This document shows positions 55,075 to 64,000 of a DNA stretch of 64,000 nucleotides, piece after piece. Location of the stretch: NCBI GenBank assembly GCA_037127315.1, contig JBBBDQ010001275.1:861501-925500 (forward strand). Reading direction: 5' to 3'. How positions within the stretch are numbered: position 1 is the first letter of the stretch; every line of letters starts with the position of its first letter. The notes under the pieces are model-generated. The model worked only from the letters and a program-made list of their open reading frames with translations, did no database searches and was not told the DNA's origin. This DNA comes from Ascarosepion bandense (lineage: Eukaryota > Mollusca > Cephalopoda > Sepiida > Sepiidae). Both the position numbers and the translations under genes were made by a program.

Positions 55075-55408
55075 CGACTTTTTTAATTTAATAACAGCAT
55101 TAGAATGGCATAGAGACCTTATCAATTTAGTGTTGAGCTGGGTAGATGTAACCATAAATTCTATGCTAACAATTTCTTTTGCTGCACTTCTTGCATGTGA
55201 AACTCTCTTCCAGCTCAATTCTTTCCAGCCAATTTTAATCTTCTAAAATTAAATGGAATGTCAATTGCTACCCACTGTTCTCCTGATTACACTTCTTTCA
55301 TTCTTGCTCCTAGGTAATGTCCCTGTTTCTAATTCTTTCACACCCAGTAACCCCTTGTGTCCTTGTGGGCTTTACTGCCTTGCTTGAAGTAAATTTGATT
55401 AAATAAAA
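55075..55408 (+). mobile_element. CR1-like LINE ORF end and 3' UTR
   Basis: CTCTTCCAGCTCAATTCTTT and ATTTTAATCTTCTAAAATTA match the LWNSLP...FNLxKL block. The terminus is GCTTTACTGCCTTGCTTGAA, GTAAATTTGATTAAATAAAA. Confidence 0.72.
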
Positions 55409-55985
55409 CAAATACATCTCCAAAGAGAAATAGAGTTATTATAACAGTGAATATGCTGGCAACAAATCATGTCAACAAAGACTTTCATATACAGATGATC
55501 TGTAGGGAAATATGACAATGTAAATGCTTCTGCAATTGTATACCAAAACCCCAAAAGAGAAAAAAAAATTGTTAAACCCTTAAACATTGCTCAACTCTGA
55601 AATCCCCAATGAGGTGTGCATTTAGAAAGAGATTTATTTTTATCATTCTTGCCATTATCATTAAAAGGAATCATTTTGTTTTGTCTTTGATCAGCTTTTT
55701 TTCCTCCATGCGACTGCAAGATTAAAAAATTAATAAATGTGGTTGAAAGTTTATTTATACCTTTATTAATGTTTGTTTAACTAAGTCTGCACAGTGACCA
55801 GAAAAAAGAACATGGAAGTCATGAGATTCATTTTGCTTCAACAGGAAGAAAGAGAGAACTTTAGCTTGTGGGTGTAAAAATATTACAGATAAATTAAGTA
55901 ATATTTTCATTTAAGTAAAACTTATTTACTGCTAATGAAACAAAAGTGGTGAAACTGACAATCCGCACTTGCACATACGGGATGC
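55409..55985. other. Unassigned stretch
   Basis: No recognised feature. Confidence 0.35.
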
Positions 55986-55989
55986 CATA

Positions 55990-56245
55990 TTATTTTATTA
56001 ATTTCGTGTATGCATATTTTCTGTTTTTGATTTTGTCGACTGCACAGGATAGTAGGCTCAGTTGGGCACTGTCTGTGAGAAAAAGAGCACCATGATACAA
56101 TTCATTCTGCCAAAAGATTTGAAATGGCATGCTTGAACACCCAATACAAACATTTTAGAGTGTTTCGGTGCCAATCTGAGGACAGTGAAGAGAGTGCTGT
56201 GTCCCCAGGAGATGTAACTTCCCAGACTGCAACCACTTGATCCTG
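55990..56245 (+). pseudogene. Internally deleted mariner-type remnant
   Basis: Aligns with the 16 kb copy through GACTGCACAGGATAGTAGGC, CAGTTGGGCACTGTC, ACCCAATACAAACATTTTAG and AGTGTTTCGGTG. It then jumps to ACTTCCCAGACTGCAACCAC (the PDCNxL block), having lost most of the transposase. Confidence 0.75.
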
Positions 56246-56249
56246 TTTC

Positions 56250-57060
56250 TAATTCTTCCACATCCAGACACTCTTATGATGTTCTCACTTATTAAGGTTG
56301 GTTTGTTATTAGGTCCTGGTTTTTTTCTTGCCTATAAAGAGCATAGTGTGATTTTTGAGGGAGTGGTCTTGTTTGTAATTGGTTAAATTTCTTTTTATTT
56401 TTGTTTATTTTTCCATTTTTTATTGTGCAGGTGTTTAATTTATTTTTATTGCTTGCTTTTTTAGCATATTTTTTTTTCAGATATTTAATAATCAATATTT
56501 GAAAAAAAGCTTAAATTTCACTAACAGGTACACAGATATACCATCCAACCATATAAATATAATTCCACGTTGCCAAAAATCCATACTATTCAACAACGGT
56601 AAAACATGGATTAAAAAAAAATTAAAAAGGCACATTTGATGTACCACAAGGCTTGTTTGATGTAGCCAAATTTTATGAATTGATGGTAATACACATTTTA
56701 ACTAAAATTAATGAAATAATCCACATAGTCATGTGCTTGTCAAAATCCCTGTTCATGCGTTTGAAAAACAGAAATAGAATTTTCATAAATTGCCTGAATA
56801 TACCAAAAGATTGAAATCTAGGTTGCAGATATAACTCTGTTCTAAATGAAAAATATTTAAAAGTTCTACAATATAAATGTATTGAACACTTTTTGATACA
56901 ACTGCGAATTGCTTTAATTCAATTATGACCAAAAACTAACTAATTATATATTTGGTAAAAAGTTTTCTTGTGATGTGTTTCATCCTTTAGTAGGACTTTT
57001 TTTGGACTAAGTTTGCTATGTTGCTGCAGCTACACAAGCACATGATGTTTCCCTAATATT
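56250..57060. other. Unassigned AT-rich region
   Basis: No recognised feature. Confidence 0.35.
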
Positions 57061-57063
57061 GTT

Positions 57064-57067
<4 letters not shown>

Positions 57068-57101
<34 letters not shown>

Positions 57102-57200
57102 AAACAAAAATTTTGATATTCAAATCTGTTGGATAGCCATTTCTCCGAGGAAATCCTATCTTCTTCAGCAACAGCAAATCCAAAATTTTATTTACTCAAA
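57068..57200 (-). other. (TA)n followed by a hammerhead-like hairpin
   Basis: After the (TA)n run at 57068-57097, the minus strand between 57174 and 57126 reads CTGTTG, CTGAAGA, GATAGGATTTCCTC, GGAGAAA, TGGCTATC, CAACAG. CTGTTG/CAACAG pair perfectly as a helix I, CTGAAGA fits CUGANGA and GAAA is present, but stem II is not convincing. It may simply be a two-stem hairpin (GATAG/CTATC inside). Confidence 0.4.
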
Positions 57201-57736
57201 TTCAAATGTGTTACTAGATTTTTTACCAGTAAAAGTCTCAAAAAATCATCCATACACAGGAAAATAAAATGGGGTGGGATTAACAATTTTTGAATGTAAA
57301 GAAGTAAGAAGGGGAAAGCAGACAGATACCTATGGCTCATATTAGAAGACATACCCCTTCCCTATACAAGAGTCAAGAGTTTAAAAGTTAAAATTTAGCC
57401 ATGGAAAGCTTTCTTATTTGCTCTTTATTTAACACAATTTGACACAATTCATTGTGTAGACATCATGCGTATATTGTCATTAAAGTTAATGTATTTATCA
57501 ATTTTAAATTCTTTTTTTTTCAGAAAGACAAAATGCTAACACCTGCAAACACCTGATGTTGGTACAAACAAATGTAAATGAAAAAACATAAAATTTTAAA
57601 ACATAAATATACACCAAATTATCCCATTCCTCAAATTTCTGATGAAGTTAAATAAATAGTGAAACATGTCAAGTTATAAAGATTTCTTACTTGTTATTTT
57701 TTTAATAATCTTGTTGGATTTAATCTATATTCTCAA

Positions 57737-57779
<43 letters not shown>

Positions 57780-57810
57780 AATATATGTATCAGAATCCGA
57801 CAAGATGAAC

Positions 57811-58419
57811 AGAATAAATAAAAAACAAGTAGAAAAAAGTTTCTATAATCTAACATATTTCACTTATAACAAGCTTCTTCAGGGATTCTTCAAAGACGAA
57901 TGATTTAAAAATCCAAGAGACAGTTTGTTGATTGAGATATGGTTTCATTGGTCAGATATGTGTCATGCGTAATAAAGAAAAGAATGAATATTAAAACGTA
58001 GAAGATAAAACATGTGTTTGTTTAACTGTATGTGTCAATGTGTTCTCAATAAAAGAAATTTAAATGGAAATATATGTCATTTATGATTCATACGTGATTC
58101 TCACGTTATTTCGAATGAATATCGTTCCATCATTTGATTTCTCTCAACGCACACATTAATAACTGTTTTCTTTTATTTTATTTAAAAAGAACGCATTGAC
58201 ACATACAGTTAAAGAAACACACATTTTATCTTCTACATTTTAATATCCATCCTTTGCTTTATCACACGTGATACGTATCTTACCAATGAAACCATATCTC
58301 AGTCAATGTACTGTCTCTTGGATTTTTAAATCAATCATCTTTGAAGAATCTCTGAAGAAGCTTGTTATGTGAAACATGTTAGATTAAAGACACTTATTTC
58401 CTACTTGTTCTTTATTTAT

Positions 58420-58422
<3 letters not shown>
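57811..58422. repeat. Large inverted repeat, ~252-bp arms, 105-bp spacer
   Basis: Left arm 57811-58062 and right arm 58168-58422 are reverse complements with scattered differences. Shared blocks include AACAAGCTTCTTCAG, AAAAATCCAAGAGACAGT, GAGATATGGTTTCATTGGT and TTTAACTGTATGTGTCAATG. (TA)n tracts lie just outside both arms (57740-57775 and 58433-58450). Each arm holds a CTGAAGA...GAAA pattern pointing out from the centre. Confidence 0.87.
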
Positions 58423-58451
<29 letters not shown>

Positions 58452-58599
58452 GTTAAAAGTAACAGACAATGAAATGTCTATTATGTTTAATCATGAGCCA
58501 TTCTAAACATCATATTTTGTGTTTAATATCAAATGAAAATAAAGACAAAAATTGTCCAACATTTGGATATTTTTTATCACACTGGTTCTAAGCTTTTGA

Positions 58600-58601
58600 C
58601 T

Positions 58602-58674
<73 letters not shown>
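58600..58674. repeat. (CA)n(TA)n microsatellite
   Basis: A CA run followed by about 55 bp of TA, which yields a spurious YIYIYIY frame on the minus strand. Confidence 0.95.
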
Positions 58675-58677
<3 letters not shown>

Positions 58678-59136
58678 AGCAGTAACCTTTCTTTCAAACA
58701 TCTTTCACTGATTATGGCCAACAAGAAAAATTTGATTAATTTTTTATTAAGTTTTTCCAGCATCTTAACATTTTTCTATTTAGTTGAAGATAAATATAAA
58801 AATTGTTCATAATTTTTATAATCCCAAGTGCTTTTGATCACTTCTATAGCCATTTTCAAGGGCATTTAGGTTTCTGCTACTGTTTTTTTTTTCATGTTTC
58901 GACAGTAACATTGTAATTGATTTTTGTTTTGTTCTTGAAAATGGAGTGTTCATTCCAAGTACTCACATCTTCCTGTGACTGGAAATCACATGAGTATCTT
59001 TCAATTTTTTAAAAATTATAATTACTCCTTTCCACTATTAAATTATGTAAAGTTGATAAAAGAGAAATTTTTGATATATAATGCCTCTCTAATAGTATGA
59101 TATTTTGATATTGACATTTATATAGAATTCTTGTCA

Positions 59137-59181
<45 letters not shown>

Positions 59182-59315
59182 AGAATTCTATAAAAACAGT
59201 AGCTACTCTGGCATGTACACATTGGTCATTCCATAATGAATTAGAGCACTCTGGCTATTGGCGTGTATAATGATAATGTATACGCTAAAAAGTCTGCCGC
59301 CTTCTACCAAATGCC

Positions 59316-59445
59316 CATAACCCAGAGGTAGAATCGCTGACTGATGCCAATTTGGTCAGGTTTTAATCCTGGGTTAAAAGTAATCGGCGTCTAACCATAC
59401 TGATGAGCTGTGATACAGCGAAACAGATCTGTCTGCAGATGACTA
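59316..59445 (+). mobile_element. tRNA-promoter/hammerhead-ribozyme small retroelement, copy B
   Basis: tRNA-like unit: CATAACCCAGAGGTAGAATC with B-box-like GGTTTTAATCC (59359-59369). A linker AAAAGTAATCGGCGTCTAAC leads to the hammerhead domain, followed by a (TA)n/(TG)n tract from about 59445. The order, spacing and flanking TA repeat are the same as copy A, on the opposite strand 10 kb away. Confidence 0.77.
59388..59444 (+). ncRNA. Type I hammerhead ribozyme with intact catalytic core
   Basis: Core CTGATGA (59400-59406); stem II GCTG (59407-59410), loop TGATA, CAGC (59416-59419); GAAA (59420-59423); stem III ACAG (59423-59426), 2-nt loop, CTGT (59429-59432); cleavage-site C at 59433. Helix I has CCATA on the 5' side (59395-59399) but TGCAG instead of TGTGG on the 3' side, which leaves two mismatches. 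The outer GTC/GAC pairing is retained. The very short stem III is the form reported for retroelement hammerheads, which are thought to work best as dimers. Confidence 0.8.
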
Positions 59446-59449
59446 TATA

Positions 59450-59894
59450 TATGTGTGTGTGTGTGTGTGTGTGAGAAAGCCTTTGTTTCAGAAGAGATGC
59501 TAAAATAAAAAAGCATTATAAAATCCAGAGGCCAGTCTAAATAAAGACTGGAAAATCATTTTAAAAGATTAGATTGCAACATTACTTGTACAGACACTCG
59601 ACCAGCAATTGAATACAATAAATCACATTTACTAAGTTTTTTTATTTTTGTTCTCTTTGAAAATAAAAAAAGACACCAGTCTGTTGGCATAAGCCCTCAA
59701 GATTAGAGGGACCCAACACAGTAGAGGAAAGTAATGGATTTTCTATTTTTTTTATAGTCCACTTTCAGCAGCTGATCGAATGAAAAACCCTGAAAGCATT
59801 AGCCAGATTGAAAAAGAATCGAATAGAGAATGGACAAAATACAAACCGACACACAACTGTAAAAAATGAAACAAAAAAAAAGATAGATAATCAG
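59450..59894. other. Unassigned stretch
   Basis: (TG)n at 59452-59473, then no recognised feature. Confidence 0.4.
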
Positions 59895-60520
59895 AAGAAG
59901 TAGTTTCTTAAAGATGGGTCCAGGTAAAATCCCCTCGATGGCTGAACTGATGGCAATAAACACACCGAATCAAGGTACCAGGCAGAAATGGAAATGTCAA
60001 GAACAGAAATGAACTGATTCTTCAAAAAGCACTAAATCCAAACGTTATCCCAGAGTGATTCCAAACAATGGAGTTTTGAGTTGGAAAATATCAAAGGCTA
60101 CCGAGACTATAGAAAGAGTTTTGGGAAAGGCTTCGATTTTGGTTCTCCAAAAACGCTTGTCATAACTATGCTCAAAAAACAAACTGAGGAAACTATGACA
60201 AAGAAAATTGAAAACAAGAATTAGTCACTTAAAGATGGGTTCAGGTAAAATTCTCTCAATCGCTGAACTGATGGAAACAAACCGAAACAAAGTACCAGAT
60301 AGAAATGGAATTGTCAAGAACGGAAATGAAATGATTCTTCAAAAAGCACTAAATGTAAATGTTATATGAAAGAGATATCCAACAATGGAGTTTTGAGATG
60401 AAAAACGTCAGATGCAACTGAGACTATAGAAAGAATTTTGGGAAAGGCTCTGATTTTGGTTCTCAAAAAATGCTTGCCATAACTAAGCTCAAAAAACAAG
60501 CTGAGGAAACTATGACAAAA
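59895..60520. repeat. Tandem duplication, 321-bp period, unknown content
   Basis: AAGATGGGT begins at 59911 and 60232. The copies share AGGTAAAATYCYCTCRATSG, TTCTTCAAAAAGCACTAAAT, CAATGGAGTTTTGAG and TGAGGAAACTATGACAAA. They differ at a modest number of sites. I do not recognise the unit. One frame of copy 1 reads GYRDYRKSFGKGFDFGSPKT, but it is not conserved in copy 2. Confidence 0.85.
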
Positions 60521-60679
60521 AAATGGATAAAGCCCATAACCAAAATATCTCATCAATACAACAAAATCGCAGAATTAGAAACATAGACACAAACAATTCT
60601 CAAAACAATAAGAAACTTGCCTTCCAGATGATCTTCAAGTGTTTCAGCTATAAAGAAAGAATTAAACATTCATTATAAA

Positions 60680-60845
60680 AAAAAAATAAAATGCATGGTC
60701 AGCAGCAAAAGTGACAACCCAAAATGCAAATTACACATTAGGGATGTCAATATGAAGCAGACGAAGAAATTCAACCAACTGGGAAATGTAAATACCAAAA
60801 CAGATACGAATATAAAAAGATTATTTACAGAAACTCAGTAAGATA
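60680..60845 (+). pseudogene. RTE-like LINE scrap
   Basis: ATGCATGGTCAGCAGCAAAA, CCCAAAATGCAAATTACA and AAATTCAACCAACTGGGAAA follow the KKTECM...PKCQLQV...FKYLG block of the 26.3 kb RTE copy. Confidence 0.65.
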
Positions 60846-61359
60846 TTCTTTTTCTTCTTTATTGCTCTTCCAGCATGCAAGTGATCATACCTATCCACAA
60901 CTTCCTACACTTTATAACGATTAATAACTTAACTTTCATTAGATCATTCCATGGCAGTTGTCAAATCTGGTTAAAAATATCTAACCTCTCAGCTGGATAT
61001 AACCACTTTCTAAGATCAATGATAAAAAAGGTATTAAATGAGTAAGTCTTGAGGTTATTGGCAAAGACCATTCAACTTTGAATATTGGAAACTGGTGCTA
61101 TACATTCATAACCAAAGAAGTGTACCAAATAATAGAAACAATATCACTTGAAGACTATCGATAACAGCAACATGTAAAATGTAAATTGAACAAAAAATAA
61201 TCACATGATCAAGGTGCTGACTTTCCACAACACTTCAAATAAAAGGTTAGGAAAGAAACTCCCGTTGATACTGGAAGAAGCGATAACAGCTACTGGACTT
61301 GAGAAAACTATTTTCATGAGAAATTATTTTAAGAGAAGGATTCTATAAATTTCAACCGA

Positions 61360-61700
61360 AAGCAGTAATGACTGCCTGGTCAATGAATGCCAAATGCTTC
61401 CTTATATGGAAACGGATAATATTACGATTACCATTTTATCACCCACTATTCGGCCATCTATTCATGCAAGCTCATCTGTCTTCTTCTGTCCTTTTAATAC
61501 ATTCTTTGAGTACCCTCTTCTCCAAGACTCCTTTCTTTAATGTGCTCAAGAAATTCTGGTTATCGTTTTTCTGATTCTGAGTAAAAATCTGTTTTCGTTT
61601 TCTTAAACACCTCCTCATTGCTTACATGTTCGATCTACATTATTCTCAGCAGCCTTCTGTTGAAACAAGTTCCTGTTACTCCTAGTAAAGTATAAAGGGA
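61360..61700 (-). pseudogene. RTE-like LINE scrap
   Basis: On the plus strand, TCCAAGACTCCTTTC, AAACACCTCCTCATTGCTTA, CATGTTCGATC and ATTCTCAGCAGCCTTCTGTT match the minus-oriented RTE landmarks seen at 1.9, 4.4 and 34.0 kb. Confidence 0.6.
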
Positions 61701-61739
61701 TAAAAAAAAATAACACTTAAAACTAAAGAACAGACAAAT

Positions 61740-62765
61740 AAATTACTCCTGTAGAGCGGCAAAAGCTGAACTGTTTTATCACAAATGAGAAAATGCTTTT
61801 AAACAATCGAGATGTGGTTCTTCCAACAAATTCTGAGAATAACATAGACAGTGCTTGTGAGCAATGATAAATTCTTAAGGAGAATAGAAACTACAAGAAA
61901 AGTGATAATCAGAAAGAGATAGCTGAAATTTCTGGGACTCATAGTGAGGGGAGACAGCCTGGGGAATTTAACCCTTACAAATCATATTGGCCAGAAGAGA
62001 AGTGAAGAAAAAAAGCATATAACATATTTGTCAAGTTTAAGAAAATTAATATAGCCAGAAGTACCATGAAAAACAAAGTGGGGCTAGAAAGGAGAAAATG
62101 TTTCTGAGAGCAAAAAATGAAGGAAGATGTGGAGCACCATATTCATCCATGTTCTGAAGGGATATTGCAAATTGAAAGAGAATAAAAATACTCAACAAGT
62201 TTATGCTAATAGATGGCAAAACAATTACCCCAAAGAAAAAGAGGGTTATATAGGTGAAACTATTGTTAAGGGCAATAAAAGACAGGAAGCTGTGGAGAAC
62301 CATAATCAGTTATCTTCTAAAGGAACGTGACACATTAAAAAAGAGAATGAATCTACTTGACAGATATGAGCAAATGGAACAAGTACCAAAAAGTCAGACT
62401 GGATTTTGCTAAGAGTAACAAAAGACAGGAAGCTGTGAAGAACCACAATTGCCATGTTCTTAAGAGGCATGAAAAATTAAAAGAGAAAGTGAACCTACTC
62501 GACATGAGTAAACAGATGGAGGAACAAGTATTGAAAAGATAAATTTTATGAAGAAATAAATATTTAGAGTAAAGTAAAGGAAGCTGTGAAGAACCATAAT
62601 CGTCTAGGTTTTCAAGATACATGGAATACCTTAACAAGTTTCAGCAAATGAACAGAAAGACAAAGATTATGAAGAGGAAAATATTGCTGAGGGCAACCAA
62701 AGATAAGAAGCTGTGAAGAACCATTGCCACCCACATCCTGAAAAAATATAGCAAATAAAAAAAGA
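61740..62765 (+). pseudogene. RTE-like LINE C-terminus with amplified 3' end
   Basis: After a degraded ORF region (GATGTGGTTCTTCCAACAAA; TGAAATTTCTGGGACTCATA) the final block appears five times. GAAGATGTGGAGCACCAT or GAAGCTGTGGAGAACCAT-type phrases are at about 62132, 62285, 62429, 62580 and 62709. Unit lengths range from about 129 to 153 bp, and the units are well diverged. Confidence 0.75.
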
Positions 62766-63074
62766 AAACTGCTTGGTCGTTTTATAACGAATGATTTCAA
62801 ATGGGAAATAACTGCTATAATGACAAACAAATCATACCGTTGAGATCATCAATAATCATTCATCTTTTCTTTGAACTTGGGGAAAAAGGGAAACAGAAAG
62901 CTTTTCCATTCATATTTCGTATGATACAACAAAGAATAATTCCTTCCAAAGAGATCCTTGGGGGAAAAAACATCCTATTGGTCAACAATGTTTCAAGATA
63001 ATGTCTCTGCTATAATCATTAAATCTATCATATCTGTAAAGATAAAAATGTATTTTTAGCTATGCAAAATATGA

Positions 63075-63870
63075 TCCTCCACAGCTTCCATAATAGGAAA
63101 CAAAATTGCTCTCCTGTAATCACCATAGTGAAACTTTCCTGCCACCCATAAACATGGGTGATGCAATGCTCCTTGAGAGCAAAACACTGCACCTCCTTGG
63201 CGTCACCTTTTCAACCAACCTGAAGTTAAACACGTCTATCAGATCTATAGCTGCATCTATTGCTAGGAAGGTTGGGTCTATGTGTCGAGCCAGAAAGTCT
63301 ATCTTATCAGAATCCATCTTGCACATTTATTCATCAACGCATTGAATATTGTTGTTATATCTGGTCAGGTGCTCCTGCTATTCATTTTGAGGTTTTGAAC
63401 AAAATCGAGAAAAGAGATCTGCAGTGTAATTGATCTTGGCTTGTCATCCAAACTTCAGTCGATTTCTCTTAGAGATGACTTGGTTTCTGTCTATCTTTTC
63501 TACAAATATTTTCATATTAACTAACCTGATAATCATTTTTCTCTTGTGCACTATCCATGTGAATTTAGGCATGATACAAGATTGACATTTAGGTCCGACT
63601 CTTTTACCATTGAAATAATTTAATGTAACAGCTGCTACTTGAAAATTTTTTTCCTTGCATTCCAACCTGTGGAAATCGCTCGTTTCTCTGATAACTACAA
63701 AAAAATTAAAAAATTTAAATGCAATGTCAGTTGCCATGTCCTATCTTCTTGAATCTCGTTCATCTGTTATTCTTTCTACAATACCCCATGTTCTCAGTCT
63801 TTTCTACCACTGTGACCCCCCTGAGCAATGGTGGCACCCCTATCTTGCTTGGGGGTGACATGATTAAAAA
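63075..63870 (+). pseudogene. CR1/Jockey-like LINE C-terminal copy and 3' end
   Basis: A 79-codon frame from 63106 reads TFLPPINMGDAMLLESKTLH, LLGVTFSTNLKLNTSIRSIA, ASIARKVGSMCRARKS and ESILHIYSSTH. Broken frames follow (CCYIWSGAPAIHFEVLNKI type). The 3' terminus is CACCCCTATCTTGCTTGGGG, GTGACATGATTAAAAAG near 63870. Confidence 0.82.
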
Positions 63871-64000
63871 GAAATCAAAGAATGGTGTAGAAGAGATTGC
63901 ATTTTCAGAAAGACAGCAGAGAAAGAAAGTCGTTTAAATGATTTCTTTCTTTGCATCAGAGAAAATAAGAATAAATTAAACTAAACGTTGTGTACTTCAG

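Noticed and set aside
58600..58674. YIYIYI-rich frame on the minus strand (58503-58763)
   Set aside because: Translation of a TA microsatellite.

Overview
The window looks like intergenic or intronic DNA from a large, AT-rich, repeat-packed animal genome. A coleoid cephalopod (octopus-like) is my best guess. The basis is the mixture of tRNA-derived SINEs, RTE- and CR1/Jockey-like LINE pieces, Penelope-like elements, (TA)n/(CA)n microsatellites and long polypurine minisatellites; the species is an inference. I recognise no intact host protein-coding gene, no canonical tRNA or rRNA gene and no bacterial feature. Every coding-like stretch I can identify is a broken piece of a mobile element.

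Layout. 0-9 kb: tRNA SINEs, RTE remnants, a 5S rRNA/tRNA composite SINE and a Penelope-like element split by a LINE fragment. 9-20 kb: two Helitron-like elements (about 11.5 and 17.7 kb), RTE remnants carrying small hairpin MITEs, a second 5S/tRNA SINE, a mariner remnant, a SINE with clean target duplications, a Ty3/gypsy RT remnant and a CR1-like 3' end. 21-29 kb: composite SINEs, RTE copies, a 25-bp purine minisatellite and a CR1 copy broken by a Helitron. 30-38 kb: a long CR1 copy, two solo LTRs, LINE 3' UTRs with tandem units, another Helitron and a family of large tRNA SINEs. 39-46 kb: two more polypurine tracts and a composite SINE with inverted structure sitting inside another SINE. 46-56 kb: the best-preserved LINE RT (374 codons), a hammerhead-ribozyme SINE, a near-perfect palindrome, and a duplication whose second copy preserves the empty site of a Helitron. 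56-64 kb: mostly AT-rich DNA with (TA)n tracts, a 600-bp inverted repeat, a second hammerhead SINE, a 321-bp tandem duplication, amplified RTE C-termini and a final CR1 piece.

The most interesting systems are: (1) a small element joining a tRNA-like Pol III promoter to a type I hammerhead ribozyme, in two dispersed copies (49.3 kb minus, 59.4 kb plus); (2) a non-autonomous Helitron family whose A|T insertion is shown by a paralogous empty site within the window; (3) a SINE whose head is 5S rRNA followed by a tRNA-like unit; (4) composite SINE-hairpin-SINE units, one flanked by a 12-bp target duplication, which suggests that it moved as one piece. All family names rest on motif recognition by eye. 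No database search was run.
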